Source: Serilophus lunatus
Lineage: Eukaryota > Chordata > Aves > Passeriformes > Eurylaimidae
Length of the DNA stretch: 64,000 nucleotides
NCBI GenBank assembly: GCA_013399895.1
Contig: VXBA01003139.1
Coordinates: 62,001 to 126,000 of the forward strand
Direction of reading: 5' to 3'
Positions 37,918-50,437 of this stretch are shown one piece after another (the stretch's first letter is position 1; each line of letters begins with the position of its first letter). The translations under genes were made by a program, and so were the position numbers. A model generated the notes under the pieces. It made no database searches. It was given only the letters and a program-made list of their open reading frames with translations, and was not told where the DNA came from.

Positions 37918-39429
37918 CTACTCACTTGCATAGCAATATGAGAAGGCTTAATGTTGTGTAAAATCTGACAGCAAGAGCTAAAACATAACTGTGTTATCAA
38001 CATTATTTTGGTCACGAATTCAAAAAGTCCCTCCATACTAACTATTATGAAGACAACTGTCTGAGCCAAAACCAGTACTATTATTTACATTGCAGTGTTT
38101 CATAGTAAGCAATAAAAATCTCAAAGAATAGCTCACATAGAAGGTAGATAATAACTGCAAACCACACTAAGGTTCATTATTCATGGTGATGACAGAGAAT
38201 CATATTAAGGTAATGTGCATTCCAGGATATGAAGGATGATCATTCCAGTGAATAAATAGTTCTCTAAAATTATGGAAAAATAGGTATATGTCTAGTGTTG
38301 GACAAGTATTGTATATAGTATAGGACTGGAGTAGAACCTATTATATGTCTTTTATTTAAATTATTATTTTAAACTGTAAATGTTGAAATTGAATTGTTTA
38401 AAATCTTGTTGCTGGTCAAAATTATTAAGCAGCAGTGACTTTAATAGCTTAAATAAAATTATTTTTCTATTACTACTTATTATTCTATATATAGATGATT
38501 ACCCAGTAATTTTTTCACACTGTGAAGTTTACATGGAAAACATGAAAATAGTACCTAGAAAATACAACTTTATTTAAAAATTCCTAAGTAAATAAGTAGG
38601 TTAAATGTTAATTGAATGGTGTTTTGATTACATAAGTACTCATAGATACAGCTGACTAGAAATTATTCTTATTATCACATTAATACTGCAGTTCTTAAAA
38701 AGGCTTATCTACAACTGCTTTTCTTTCCAATTACTTGGTCATACATTGTATTCAGTGATCTGCATGCTGATGCGTGAGAAGTCCATTTTACTTAATCAGC
38801 AATAATACAAACTACTTAGTGTAGTGTAAGCAGCAATAATGTTGAGGAAGAAGATAAAGAGTGGGAAAACTACTTCAGAAAATGAATGCAGTTGTTACTT
38901 ACTCTTAAATAAAACAGCCTGTTAAGTGAAATGTCAGAGGGAGGGCTACCAATGTACTGCTTATGTCTCATCAAATACTGGATAAACAAATGGCCCTGAC
39001 AGAAAGAGAGAAGTTTCATCTGTGTTGTCATGTTACTTCAAGATGACTGCATGTTGACATGTGTGTGGGCTTGAGTTAGATGCACACATCTGGCTTTCTT
39101 CATACAGGAACTTGCTCTAAAGGAGAGATAATTTAGAGAAGGATGTCTGTCATTAAACCTTTGCTAATGTTTGATGGCAGTGTTTCAATTACTCCATGAA
39201 GAGCATCAGAGTGTTACATTCAGAATCCCATAACAGGTAAAAGGGAACACATCACATGTTGAAAGCTAAAAATTTGAATAATAAACCAATTATTGTTTCA
39301 CAGAACCAAATTATATAATGAACACAAAGATTTAGTAATAATATAGAAGAAATTGTTTTACCCACTTCCACATGCAGACTCCTGAGTATCTACCACTTTA
39401 ATGCCGAGATCACATTTCCAGTATCTATT
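37918..39429. other. AT-rich sequence; left arm of a diverged direct repeat
   Basis: No gene recognised. The stretch 39365-39413 resembles 39677-39722 on the far side of the LTR fragment that follows. Confidence 0.5.
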
Positions 39430-39645
39430 GGAAGATGGGGGAAGAAAGGTCTTTTTTTTCATAGCTGACTTTATTTCTCACTATCCTAATCTATATTATT
39501 TAACAAAGAAGTAAATTAATTTCCTTCAAGTCAAGTCTGTTTTGCCCATGACAGTAATTGGTAAGCAAACTCTATGCCATTATCTCAGTCCATGAGCTTC
39601 CTATTTTCTACCCTTAAAGCAGAGGGTGTGAGTGAGCAGTCAGAT
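39430..39645 (+). mobile_element. LTR 3' end fragment, family A
   Basis: The last fifth of the family A LTR: GATGGGGGAAGAAAGG (39434), CTTTATTTCTCACTATCC (39469), AAATTAATTTCCTTCAAGTC, GTTTTGCCCATGACAGTAAT (39539), ATCTCAGTCCATGAGC (39582) and GTGTGAGTGAGCAGTC near 39626. It is the reverse complement of the 4330-4520 part of the solo LTR, and supplies the part that the 28050-28835 copy lacks. The final tip is not clearly preserved. Confidence 0.7.
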
Positions 39646-40879
39646 GGGAGTCAGACCTTAGCTCACCAGAACTGACCTTCCACGTGCACCTTTCTGAGTA
39701 TCTATACCTTTGTGCCAGTGCTGAAATAATCCTTCCACAGTCCCTCCAGGCCTGTCACTGTCAGTCATTCTCACAGTTTCTGGGCTGGGAGATGTGACCA
39801 TATCTCACCAGTGCTTCAGGTCCCAGGGTGAGAAAGAGCAGGGTGCCCATGACAAGTGCAGCCCTTTTGGTTCCAGGACACTACTCAGGGCTTTTGGAAT
39901 CTAATTCTCCTCCCTCCCTCCCTCCTTCCCTCCTTCCCTCCCGAGATAATATCTCCCTCACCCTCCTAACCCTGAAGGTTAGGATAGCAAGTGCTCCTGG
40001 ACTGCCCCCTAATACAAAGGGCTATTGCTCTCTTTCTTGCCCAAAGTTTTTCAGACTGTTGTATCCAGACAGTCAACTGTGTTCCCCAAGTCAACACCTG
40101 ATTGGGCGGGAGGTGCAAGAGTCGCAAGAGGGAGGGAACTGTGTAAGAATACAAATGTGTTCCTCTTATAATCTCCAAACAGAAACAACTGAGAGTCATT
40201 CTTCAATTCAAGGGTCATATAAACTCAGCTGCAGGCTCTTCTGAAGAAAAAATCTTTTCTCAATATGTCTGCTGCAACTATACATGAATGAAAATATCAG
40301 AGAATTAGACATACATGTGATAAGATTGTTTAGAAGACTGCCAAAAAGTTCAGTCCCGTAAAACTTTCCCGATATTTATATCACACTGCTAATTATTATT
40401 CTTGTATGCTATCAGTCATTGTGACTGCATTTTCCAAGCAGACAGTCCCTAAAAATTAGATCCTGTTTTACCCATGAGACTGCAACAGACTGACTAGATT
40501 TATTGACGTTCTTAGCCACCAAGGTTTAGCTGGCCAGTCTAGAGACATTATTGAGGTAGGACGGATTGAGTTCTTGAGGCTGGAAAATGTCGGTGTTTGA
40601 CTATATGGAAAATATGATACTTTCTGACTAGGTTCTCTGAGACACTCCATGAATGGAGGGCAAAACGTTTAATATCAATTTTACTGATTCAAAGATTATT
40701 GATGTTACACAGGATTTCCGATTTTGCCAAGTTATACAAAATACACTAAAAACACAATAGAAATGTAAGAGAAACTTAGCAAAATGCAGCAAGTGCACTT
40801 CATGGTTCAAAGTTCCAGTGTGATTCCCATTACTGATGTTTATAAAATGTTCACCATCACTATATTCATGTCCCAAACC
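39646..40879. other. Unrecognised sequence, locally richer in G+C
   Basis: 39646-40150 is moderately rich in G+C and contains the TCCC/TTCC repeat at 39906-39943 and an open frame at 39828-40244 (138 codons, Ser/Pro-rich because of that repeat). I recognise no product and treat it as chance. Confidence 0.45.
39906..39943 (+). repeat. Pyrimidine tract (TCCC/TTCC)n
   Basis: 38 bases of pure pyrimidine on the plus strand made of TCCC and TTCC units. Confidence 0.9.
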
Positions 40880-41857
40880 ACCAGGGAGGAATATGTGGGT
40901 TGAAGCCAGCTCAAGGCTGTTGGTGTCTTTGAAAGACTTTTGCTAGTCTTGTAGTTTTTGTACTCTCTGTTGGACTGTTTTCTCGTTCTAATCTGACTAA
41001 TTCAGAGAAACATTTACACCACCAGTTGATCCATTCATCTATTGATAGTGTTTTATCTATAACAAAAGTGACTCTCTGGTCCCCTTTGTGTTGAGATTAA
41101 GTCAGCGTCTTTGCATTACTATCTGAGCTGTAGAGGCATATGGAATGATAGATAGGGTTAAAAATCGGAGGAGACTAGGAATTAGAGTGTAAAATCCAGC
41201 TGCTGCTCTCTGGATGGAAGACTGTTGATATGCCCCATAAAGATTCCCTAAACAATGATAGGCACCTGCTACAGGGTATGGAACAGAGAGAGGAGTAGCG
41301 GCCTCCCTTCATAAACATCCTGCAGGAAGTGATGCTTTGTAGTTCAAAGACTGGACCATATCTGTCCACCAAGGGGAGTAGATACCAAGGATGACTACCC
41401 TCTTAAGTACTTATGTCTTAAGTCACTCAAGCTCAACCTAAACCTAAGGAAATCATGTAAAAATTAGTTGGGAATACAGGGAAATTAGAGGAAGACTCCA
41501 CTGTAGCTCCTGGAACCTGCTGATGGGCTAAACCTGTATTCCCTACCTATAGGCATTCCTATTGGGTGAGAACCATATTCTAAATGCATTAAATGCTGCT
41601 TTGGGGATTAGAGTTTATGCTTGTTTCATAGTATATTGGTAGATTGCTTTATATTAGAGCTTGTGTTTGCGTTTGCTTTGTGGTATTAGTAGATTGCTTT
41701 AAACTGTATAAAATACATTTTTGTAGTCAGACACTATCACTGACAACCTACGTTCCTAATTAAACTGACACGATTTGTATTAATAGTGTTATTCTGTAAA
41801 CTGTTAATGTGAGTCCTTTATAAGGTGGTGCTACCAGTTTCCAGTGTAACATAACAG
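40880..41857 (+). mobile_element. Possible LTR, unclassified
   Basis: The right half has an LTR-like order: a TATA box CTGTATAAAATAC at about 41705-41717, an AATTAAA-type polyadenylation signal near 41757, and an end ...CCAGTGTAACA near 41857. A candidate TG start lies near 40890. Upstream of the TATA box the block TAGATTGCTTTA occurs twice (near 41640 and 41690), as enhancer units often do in LTRs. No target duplication or internal region is seen, and I do not recognise the family. Confidence 0.3.
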
Positions 41858-44800
41858 GTTTGGGAAGACCTGCTGAAGGTTCTTTCCTACTCTATTGGCT
41901 CAGCTCCCCCACCAGAAAGGGCAGTCAAATTACCTTCCAGCCTTGTGAATCCGTTTGATGAAAGGTGTCCATGATGGGACACTGAAAGACTGTTTGGATG
42001 TAAAAGAGTTTCAGATTCTCTGGGGCACCAACAGACAAATAAATCACTAAGGTTGAAAAAATCTCCACTCTCTAAGGGCCAGGACAACCTCCTCCCTTTT
42101 TCACATGACAGGGTATTAATACTCTTGACCATCTCCACTGAGCCTTCTTCCATTAGAGGATCTTATTCAGTCATATTCCACTTCTAGAGATTTAGTTGGT
42201 CACACCATTATTACCCTGTTTCCTGTTCTGGGCCCTCAGATTTCAGTTGGTGTCGATATTTTCAAGGCTTTTGCTCTTATCCAGTGTTTAAAATAAAAAT
42301 CATGGCAAGAGGTGTCCAGTATCAAGCTTTAAAGCATATCTACTGGAAGGGAACTTTTCTGATTTGTATTGACATGAACTTTCTAAGAAGTGTTTGTTTT
42401 CCATAGATAAGGAAAAAAAATCTAGGTATGTAATGATTCCTGCAATAAATTTTAATATTTTTTTAATACTTCTAATATTATTAAAAATAGATTAATTTTA
42501 GCAAGAAAAAACTATGTCAAAATTCAGAAAAGATTATTTTCAAAGTAATCTGCATCTCAAGTTAGGCAGGTAGTTGACTCTTCTACTGTTTTTTACAAAC
42601 TGGAATGATCTCAGTGCCTTCAGATGCTTTCTTAGGAATGTCTTTGTCCAAAGTACATTAATCATTTCATGAATGTTAGTTCAGTTCAGGCTATGAAGAA
42701 GATATTGCACTAGACCGTTTAAGCATACACTTGAGATGTCTTGTCTTCCTTTTCAAGCATCCTCTCAAGGTATGTTGGTAAGCACCTTTTCTGGAAATAT
42801 TGAGATTTATTTATGCTTGTTTCTCCAGCAGCTCCAAACCACATAAATAATGTAAGAATGTAACTAACACTATAGAACTAAACATAGCAAACAAGTAGAA
42901 AGCTTTGAGCATTGGTAGAAACCACATATAGGTTATTCTCAGGAGCTTTGAGCACATGTTAACTAAAAAGAAAAATCTTTATGAAAAATAATGGGTGGTA
43001 CCACATTTTATTGTGATGAGTTTTTAAACATCAATATGCTGTGGTAAAGAATATACAGATACTTCAATAAAAGATGACTTTGTAAACATAAAGCTGAGAA
43101 AAAAATCAAAGAAGGTAGTTACACATTTTTTTATCAGATACATTACTACAAGTGATTTTTTTTTTTTTATTTCCGTTTGGGTTTTTTTTCAACAGTTTAA
43201 TACCAAGATACAGATTATTTAATCTAAATTCATACACAGAGAAAAATCTGAAGGTCTTTCTTGATATCTGATGTTGGTATATGCACCAGCTACATACCAG
43301 TTTTGTGTCAGGCCAAGTCAGACATATCAGCTTCCTCTCCCTTTATCCTTTGTGCAGTAGCTTTATATTTCAGTATGTCTCTGACTGATAACAAAATTCT
43401 TACTCAAAACTGAAATAATTTAAATAAAGAAAATTCCTTATTAGGGTCTGTAATTGATGGCACACATGAACTGAAAGCGAACAGGCCGGAAGAAAAGAAA
43501 GAAAGTGGCCAGGTCATAAGAGTAATTGAGACATTACACAAACATTCTTCAGTCATCTTCCACAACACACAGTGAAGATGATGATGATTATGATCTTCAT
43601 GTTTTCTCTCTAATATAATTGCACTTTTTAGTGAGACTACTCCAAGATCCCCAGTGGCAGTTAAAGAAGCTTAATTAAATATGTGTGTTGCATGTTCATT
43701 GATTGACAAGATTTGTGCATGTATAGTGGTTGATGTTTGTCAAATATGAAAATTACTGTTATCTTGTTATCTACTAGGTTCTATTTCCTGCAATATGAAT
43801 GTATAGACAAAAAGCTGTAAGGTGAATGGTGAAGAGATCCTAGTACAGGGTTATAAACTAAAACAACAAGTAAAAGTGCGAGGAGATAAGGGAGAAGCAA
43901 GGCGGTGATCTGTTCAAACACTAAGTGGAACATAGAGGCTTAATTTCATTGTATACGGATGAGAATCTAGTGTTTTTGAGATGTTTATGTATTATAGCTA
44001 TTCCAGAAGAGCATGATTTTCCTATAGATACTTTACATATTCCAAGCAGCTAGAGTACATGTGTTCATCTATCTCAGTATTGGCACTTTTTAAGCTGAAG
44101 TCTAAATTACAGGTCATTGAAATGTGAGGCCTCAATACACAGCTGCAGTTTTCATTGTCTCACTTTGTAATTCCAATTCAGGTTCAAAATATACACAGAA
44201 AACTTAGTTATGTGGATGAGCAAAAGATGTGGATGAGCTTGTCTACAATAGGACTTCTTGTCATTTGGAAAAGTGGTTTTAGCCAGGAAACATTCAGTCA
44301 AGGTGATGCTGCCTTTTCTGAATTTGAGAGTACAATGAACAAATGTTAAGAAAAGGCGACATTTATCCACGGTAGATTAAACTGCAAAGCCTGTCAATAA
44401 GTAGGTCTTCAAAGTGAAGATGTGAACAAGATCTCATAAATTATCACATGGTACAGTCAGGTCTTCTCTTTTTAACATTCTATAAGTTGTGACTCATTCA
44501 AATAAAAATCACAGTGAGATAACTGCACTGTGGAAGGACATAAGCACAGTATATTTCCAGTCTATAAGTTTTTGGAATTCAGATAATATCCCTTAGAATT
44601 AGTTTACGTGACTAGCTTAGGTGCTATCTCATCAAAGTTTTACACACTTGGCTCAGATATGTTTGTCATTGTAATTTGCATGATTATCCTATGATATAAA
44701 TTTAGAAGTTTTAGTGTCTGAAGATCTACAGAGATACAGCCACTTTTAAAAGAGATGTCTAAGGGATTTTACAAGCTACAAGGCTGATCCAGTCTAGAGA

Positions 44801-46900
44801 GTTAAATATCTATCTCTTTTAATGAGTCTGTGGCGAGCTAGAAGAAATACAGCATGTAGAAAGTTCTTGGTTCTATGCTTCATTCGGTCTAAGTGAGAAG
44901 CAAGTTGCTTTGCATCTCATGAGAGTGTTTTGACTATAAAGACATCCAATTCTTGATTAAGAAAGCCTAGACTTTTTAGTTTGCAGTTAAGCATACAAAA
45001 GTCAATAATGGGTAATAAAGAAGGCAACACAAATTCTGATGTTTAAGGTTTTGAGTTGAGTTGAAAACATGAAACTCAGATTCCTGCTCTCAGAGTCACT
45101 TTTATCTCTCTATCCATATAGGAGGAGATTATGCTTGACTAAAAAATTCTTTAAAGGTTGTCAGATTCCCAACAAATGATTATGTTTAGCCTCCTTTGGG
45201 ACTAAGGACTTCCCATTTTCTGGTTAAACATTAGCGCTAGGGACCACCAATATTAGCTGAAATTTGTTGTGCTACATAGAAGCTCACAAGGTCTTTAAGA
45301 AAACTTTAATTCAGTTTACCTGACCATAGATCAATACTAATGTCCTAGGACTGATATTCGTAAGAAAGCTTGTGCAATTAGACACCTATGGAGTCTCAGA
45401 CTATAAAGGAATTAATTTAATATTTTTGGATGCAGTGAGGTTAACCAGCCATGAGAAACAAGTAAACAAGATTACTGTCTTGGTCTTAGTATGCTTTTAA
45501 ATGTATAAAGCCCCAGATTCGCTCAGTGAATTTTTTAAAAGGGGCTTCAATTCCATGAGGAGGTACTAGGTACTAGGGAGAATTCAACAAAGTTCTCATG
45601 AGGTTAGACAACAAACTTTTCCATGCAAAATTTTAGAGCCTTAAGGTAGAATAAGACCCTTGGAAAAATTTAAAGCAACATTCAATCAAAATAAAGCATT
45701 TTGTAAAGCATTGACTCAGCAAACTCTGACCCTTTCAACTTTAAGTTACTAGAAGAGACAGTTAGAAGAAATAAGAGAGACAGAGAGAAAGGGAAAGATT
45801 CATAATCAGCACTTGAATTCTAGCGTGATCTTAGCTGCTATAAAATCCAAAATTGTGGGCCGTGCCCATGTGTACCTTTATATAACTTCTTTTATCTGCC
45901 CTAATCTCTTGAGACCCTCCACCCAGATGGGGCTTTTGGTGTGCCAGTGGCACAACCTGCAGCTGATACAAAATTTGAATGATCAATTATATTTTCGTAT
46001 GCAATTTGCTTATAGCTAGAGGGTAAATGGGCTGGGATGAAGGTTAGAATACCCATTATTCAAATGCCCCTTGCAGGAAAAAGTGGAGGAGAGTGGCCAA
46101 AGAAAGACCTAATTTATTTGCTAAAAATCTTCACTTTGTGGGGATATTGATTACAGTGTTTCTCTAATAAACAGGATAAGTGGTGTAAGAGACATGAAAC
46201 ATTTGAATATTACATGAGATACTTTTTACATGAAAAATTTGTAGTTTTCTTATGTAACTATGCTTGTATTGGCATTGTACTGTGGAGTATATATCTTTCT
46301 ATTGTGTGTTGATAGATAAGGTCACAAAAGGAGAGATAAACTCTTAATGGTTTCTTGGAAGACTCCAGCATCCTGGGAGAAGTTCTCAGAAACTGATAAA
46401 CCTTGATGTGAAACAGGATTAACCAAAGAATGAGGTGATATGGAGATAGTGCCAGCCTTTCTTCCAAGACATCCTGGAGGCATGATCCTGGGACCTCTGT
46501 CTCATCCTTTGTCTATCCCAAAGCAATAGTCTAACACCCCAATTTTTTTTTTTTATTTGCCTGACTGTCACTCAAACTTGCATAAGAGAAAAAAAATAAA
46601 ATTAAAAAGAGAATGGAACCTAGAGAAAAATGGGGGAGAAGTTCCATCCGTATTTGAGAGGTAACTGACAGTGCCTCTCTCTCCCTCCACTCCACTCAGG
46701 ATGCCTCAGAGTGAGAGATCATTAACTAGTTTTGCTTTCTTTCTTTTTTATACTTAATAATAAGAATAATTAGTGTGTTTACGGCTCCCAAAAGTAAAGA
46801 TGGTTCTAAATTATCATTAGAGAGGAATCTTTTATTTACAAATGTCATAAGTCATCAGCTGTGATAATATGCTTTTTGGTAGCCAAGAGCAATTAAACTG
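41858..46900. other. AT-rich sequence without recognised genes
   Basis: About 5 kb with no CR1, LTR or protein match. Two open frames cover the same ~200 bases on opposite strands (44152-44370 minus, 44155-44349 plus); neither has a motif I know. Confidence 0.5.
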
Positions 46901-47105
46901 CAGAATCATAGAGTTGTTGAAATTGGAAGGGACCTTTTGAGATCATCAGGTCCTGCTCATGCAAGGTCAGTTAGATCTGGTTGTTTATGGTTGTGTACAG
47001 TCAGGTTTTTAATATCTCCAAGGATGAAGACACAATATGTCTGCGTATTTCAGTGTGTGCACACTGCCTCCTGTCCTGTCACTGGGCAACACTGGAAAGA
47101 GTATA
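46901..47105 (-). mobile_element. CR1 LINE, minus strand, with internal deletion
   Basis: Plus-strand view: tail AGAATCATAGAGTTGTTGAA (46903), TTGGAAGGGACCTTTTGAG (46923), AATATCTCCAAGGATGAAGAC (47009), then directly the block with CCTCCTGTCCTGTCACTGGG (47067) and AACACTGGAAAGAGT. About 100 bases that normally lie between the last blocks are missing, so this copy has an internal deletion. Confidence 0.85.
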
Positions 47106-47784
47106 CCATCGGGTATTTTTGTATCAAAGGAGAAAAATAGTCATTTGCAGGGTGTAAATTACCTTATTCAACACATTTAAATTGATTAAATTGCATTTTA
47201 AATTCCTGAACAAAAAAAAGACACTGAAGTATCTATGTCAAAGGTAGCTTTCTATATTACAGCTGTCTAAAGTTAAATGAGGCAACACTTCTGTTTGTAG
47301 CTATCAATACTTCAATTAAATTCATACTTATTCCAATTACAAAGACACAGTTTCATGTTCTTTGAACTTTTCCAGCAGCAGAAATACTTTTACTTCCAGT
47401 AGTACAGTTGTGAGGTAAGTGCAAGCACAAACCAACCTTCACATAGATAAAGAGCAACCTTATGTAGACAGAATTTACTATGTATCAGTGCAGAGGAAGT
47501 TGCTTTTAGTAACACAAACTATAGCTGATGAAAGGGAAACAATTTACAAGTAATCTAAAACAGCATGAGAGAAGTTTATATAGTTTAAGGCAAATTGGAA
47601 GACTTGAAAAATGGAAGATCCATTAGAAAGAGAATTTTGTTAAAAAGAGTCTAAGCCTTATTTCTGTGAAGGCTATTTTACAGGTCGACACATTTTTGGT
47701 GCATGATAACCAAAGAAATACTTGTCACACAAGCAAGTTTCTTGCTGCTTCCGATGAGACAGCTTTCCAAAAGAAATGATATTA
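47106..47784. other. AT-rich sequence between two CR1 fragments
   Basis: Nothing recognised. Confidence 0.5.
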
Positions 47785-47940
47785 CAGAATCATAGAATCA
47801 CAGAATATGTAGGGTTGGAAGACACCCACGAGGATCATCAAGTCCAACTCCTACCCCTGCACAAGACCATTCCCAAGAGTTACACCATGTGCCCAGAAGT
47901 ATTGTCCAAATCCTTCTTGAACTCTGACATCAGCCTAAAC
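47785..47940 (-). mobile_element. CR1 LINE, short 3' fragment, minus strand
   Basis: Tail AGAATCATAGAATCACAGAA (47787), TAGGGTTGGAAGACACCC (47811), GATCATCAAGTCCAACTCCT (47834) and the block ATTGTCCAAATCCTTCTTGA (47902) up to ACTCTGACATC. It keeps the 3' untranslated region and little else. Confidence 0.9.
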
Positions 47941-50045
47941 ATTTAAGCTTGGTGATACCAGATTTATCAATGTTGACCTCAAAGTCTAATCTGGTCATGT
48001 CATTGATATGTCATAGCTACATTTAGTTCTTGAAGCATCTACGTGCATAAGGAAAGTCAGTAAATGAGATTAACACACCAAATCTAAGGTGTAAGAGAAA
48101 ACCTTTTCAGAATAAAGATGCAAGAACATTCTAAACAAAGCTGAATCTGTAACTTCCTGTCCAGATTCATTGTATATTGTTTTTCAGAAAGCATCTAGGG
48201 CAGATCTTGCACCTATGTCAAGAAATAAATTTGAAAATTTCAATAATTTTACTTTGAAGAATTGGGTAGGATGCAGTCAATATTTTGAATAAAATGTGTC
48301 AGACAATAATCCCAAAGGGTAATTTCCAATAGTTTCTCAGATAACTTCCAAAACAAAATTAGAGTATGGAACGTGATCTGTCCTCCACTCTTGACTGGGT
48401 AGCCCATCTGTACACTGTTAAATGTAGATACTTCAAGGAATGGATCCAAGTCAAATCAAGTGATTAAATAATGGCTCGCCAGCCCTTCATAAGCAAACTG
48501 GCCACATTCATGCTGCATTATTTGGCCCTTTTATTTTTATGAACTGCACTTAGTTAGCTTCTGCATGAGAAAAAAATAGAGATATTGTGTGCACATCTAT
48601 TATTTCCACTTAATTTAAATAATGAAACTGTTGTATTGCAGACTATAAGATTGTGGGGTTTGAGCACAAAAATTAACCTCTACACTATAAGCCTTAAGAT
48701 GTGTCATGAAGGCCACTATCTTCAGAGCTTTAGAATGGTTTCCTTTTGGAGAGGTGTAGATTCTGAAAATAGGTGTTGGAGATCTGGCAGCAGGATAACT
48801 TAACTGCAGAAAGTACAACCATGAATACAAAGAATCCACTGGTTGTTTAAACTGTGTGATAGCATGGTTACACTCTGGTACAGTGGCTATATTAGGGCGA
48901 CTGCTGCAGAATATTTCTCTAGAAGCATTCTCCCTTATAATTTTTACCTTTTGTTATAGAATTCTTGTCAACTATAGTTCTTAATTTATCACATTGGAAA
49001 AAGGCCTAACTTTGTCTAAATCGTCTGGTGAATTTTCTGTACATTTACACACAGTGAAGAATCACTGATTTTTGAATGAAGGTGTCTGCCATGTGTATGT
49101 CTTGGAAAGAGTCTAAAATTCTAGATGGGTTTTATTCTCATGATGAGTCATGACTTCCTTGAGACCTGAGTCAGAACAATGTAAAGCTTTTGAATTTTAG
49201 CTAAGCTTAAATTTGATATAGTCAGTGAACATTAAAATGTTGGAAAATGATGACAATTCTATAAATTTGCACAACTACCAGCAAGCAGTTTTAATATAGA
49301 AGTCTATTACAATATTGCCTATGAAGTATAAGCGTATGAAACTATAGTTGCATAAAAGATGTAGTGAAAAATATTTAAGAGCAATGGTTCTACCTATGTC
49401 TAACTTCAGCAGCCATACTCTGTTTTTTCCTCTCTTATATTCTAATTTATAGTTTCCTTTTGTGAAAATGATGACAGTGATTGATTTGCCTCATTCACAA
49501 CACTTTCTTTAAATTATTTGTGTAAACAAACTTCTATTTTCTGCTTTTCTATTTCTTTTTAATTGTCATTTGCAATATCGTTTTGGATTTAAATCATGTT
49601 TGGATTCCCACCTCCCCCATCCCAACTGCTCTGACTTTGGGCACTGTATGTAATTTTTCTTCCTTTTCCCTCTCCCCTCATCTCCCTCCATGGACTCACT
49701 TTTTTCAAATGTTTCCAACCATTTAAAATTATGTCAAGAGTGTTTCCTTAGATAAACTTATCCCTTGGCAACTCCATACTTCATAAAACGTTTAGGATCA
49801 TTTTCTTTCAAATTAATGAAAACTAGTCTGTGAAGGAAGAATGTCTGATTTCTGATGAGCTTAAATCAGATTGAATCATAAAAGAAGTACTCTTCAAATA
49901 CTTTGAAAGTAAGTTTTACAAGAGGATAAAAAAAAAAAAAAAAAGTCCTAAGCTAAAAGAGAAAAGTATGCTTTTTCTCAATTCAAGAGGAAGCTGGTAT
50001 GAAGGAGGAACTTTGACAATGCAAAGTATATGCCCATATGTGACT
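47941..50045. other. AT-rich sequence without recognised genes
   Basis: A-run at 49928-49944; otherwise nothing recognised. Confidence 0.5.
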
Positions 50046-50437
50046 GAATAGAATAGATTATTTTTCAGTTGGAAATGATCTTCTAGTTCAACTGCTTGAA
50101 CAGTTCAGGGACGAACAAAAGTAAAGTATGTTGCTAAGAACATTGTCCAAATGCCTCTTAAACTCTGACAGGTTTGGGACATCAACTGTCTCTCTAGGAA
50201 GCCTGTTCCAAACTCTGAACATCACCTTGTAAAAGAAATGCTTCCTTACTTCCATCGTGTATCTTCCCTGACCTGGTTTTGAACCATTCCCTTGCATCCT
50301 ATCACTGAATAGCAGGAGAAGAGATTAGCATCTCCTTCTCCACTTCCTCTCCTCAAGGAGCTGTAGAGAGCAATGGGCACACACCTGTCTCCGGCTCTCC
50401 AAAATAACCAAGCCCAAAATCCTTAACTGCTCCTCTG
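50046..50437 (-). mobile_element. CR1 LINE, 5'-truncated, minus strand
   Basis: On the minus strand this covers the end of ORF2 and the 3' untranslated region. The open frame 50088-50297 (minus) still reads as the C-terminal end of CR1 ORF2: a Lys/Phe-rich block, then WNRLPRETVDVPNLSEFKR-like residues typical of the family. The tail at 50046 is worn. Truncated near 50437. Confidence 0.88.

Noticed and set aside
41858..41880. GGTGCTACCAGTTTCC before 41857 as a primer-binding site for the LTR-like segment
   Set aside because: It lies before the candidate LTR end, not after it, and does not clearly match the 3' end of a primer tRNA I know.
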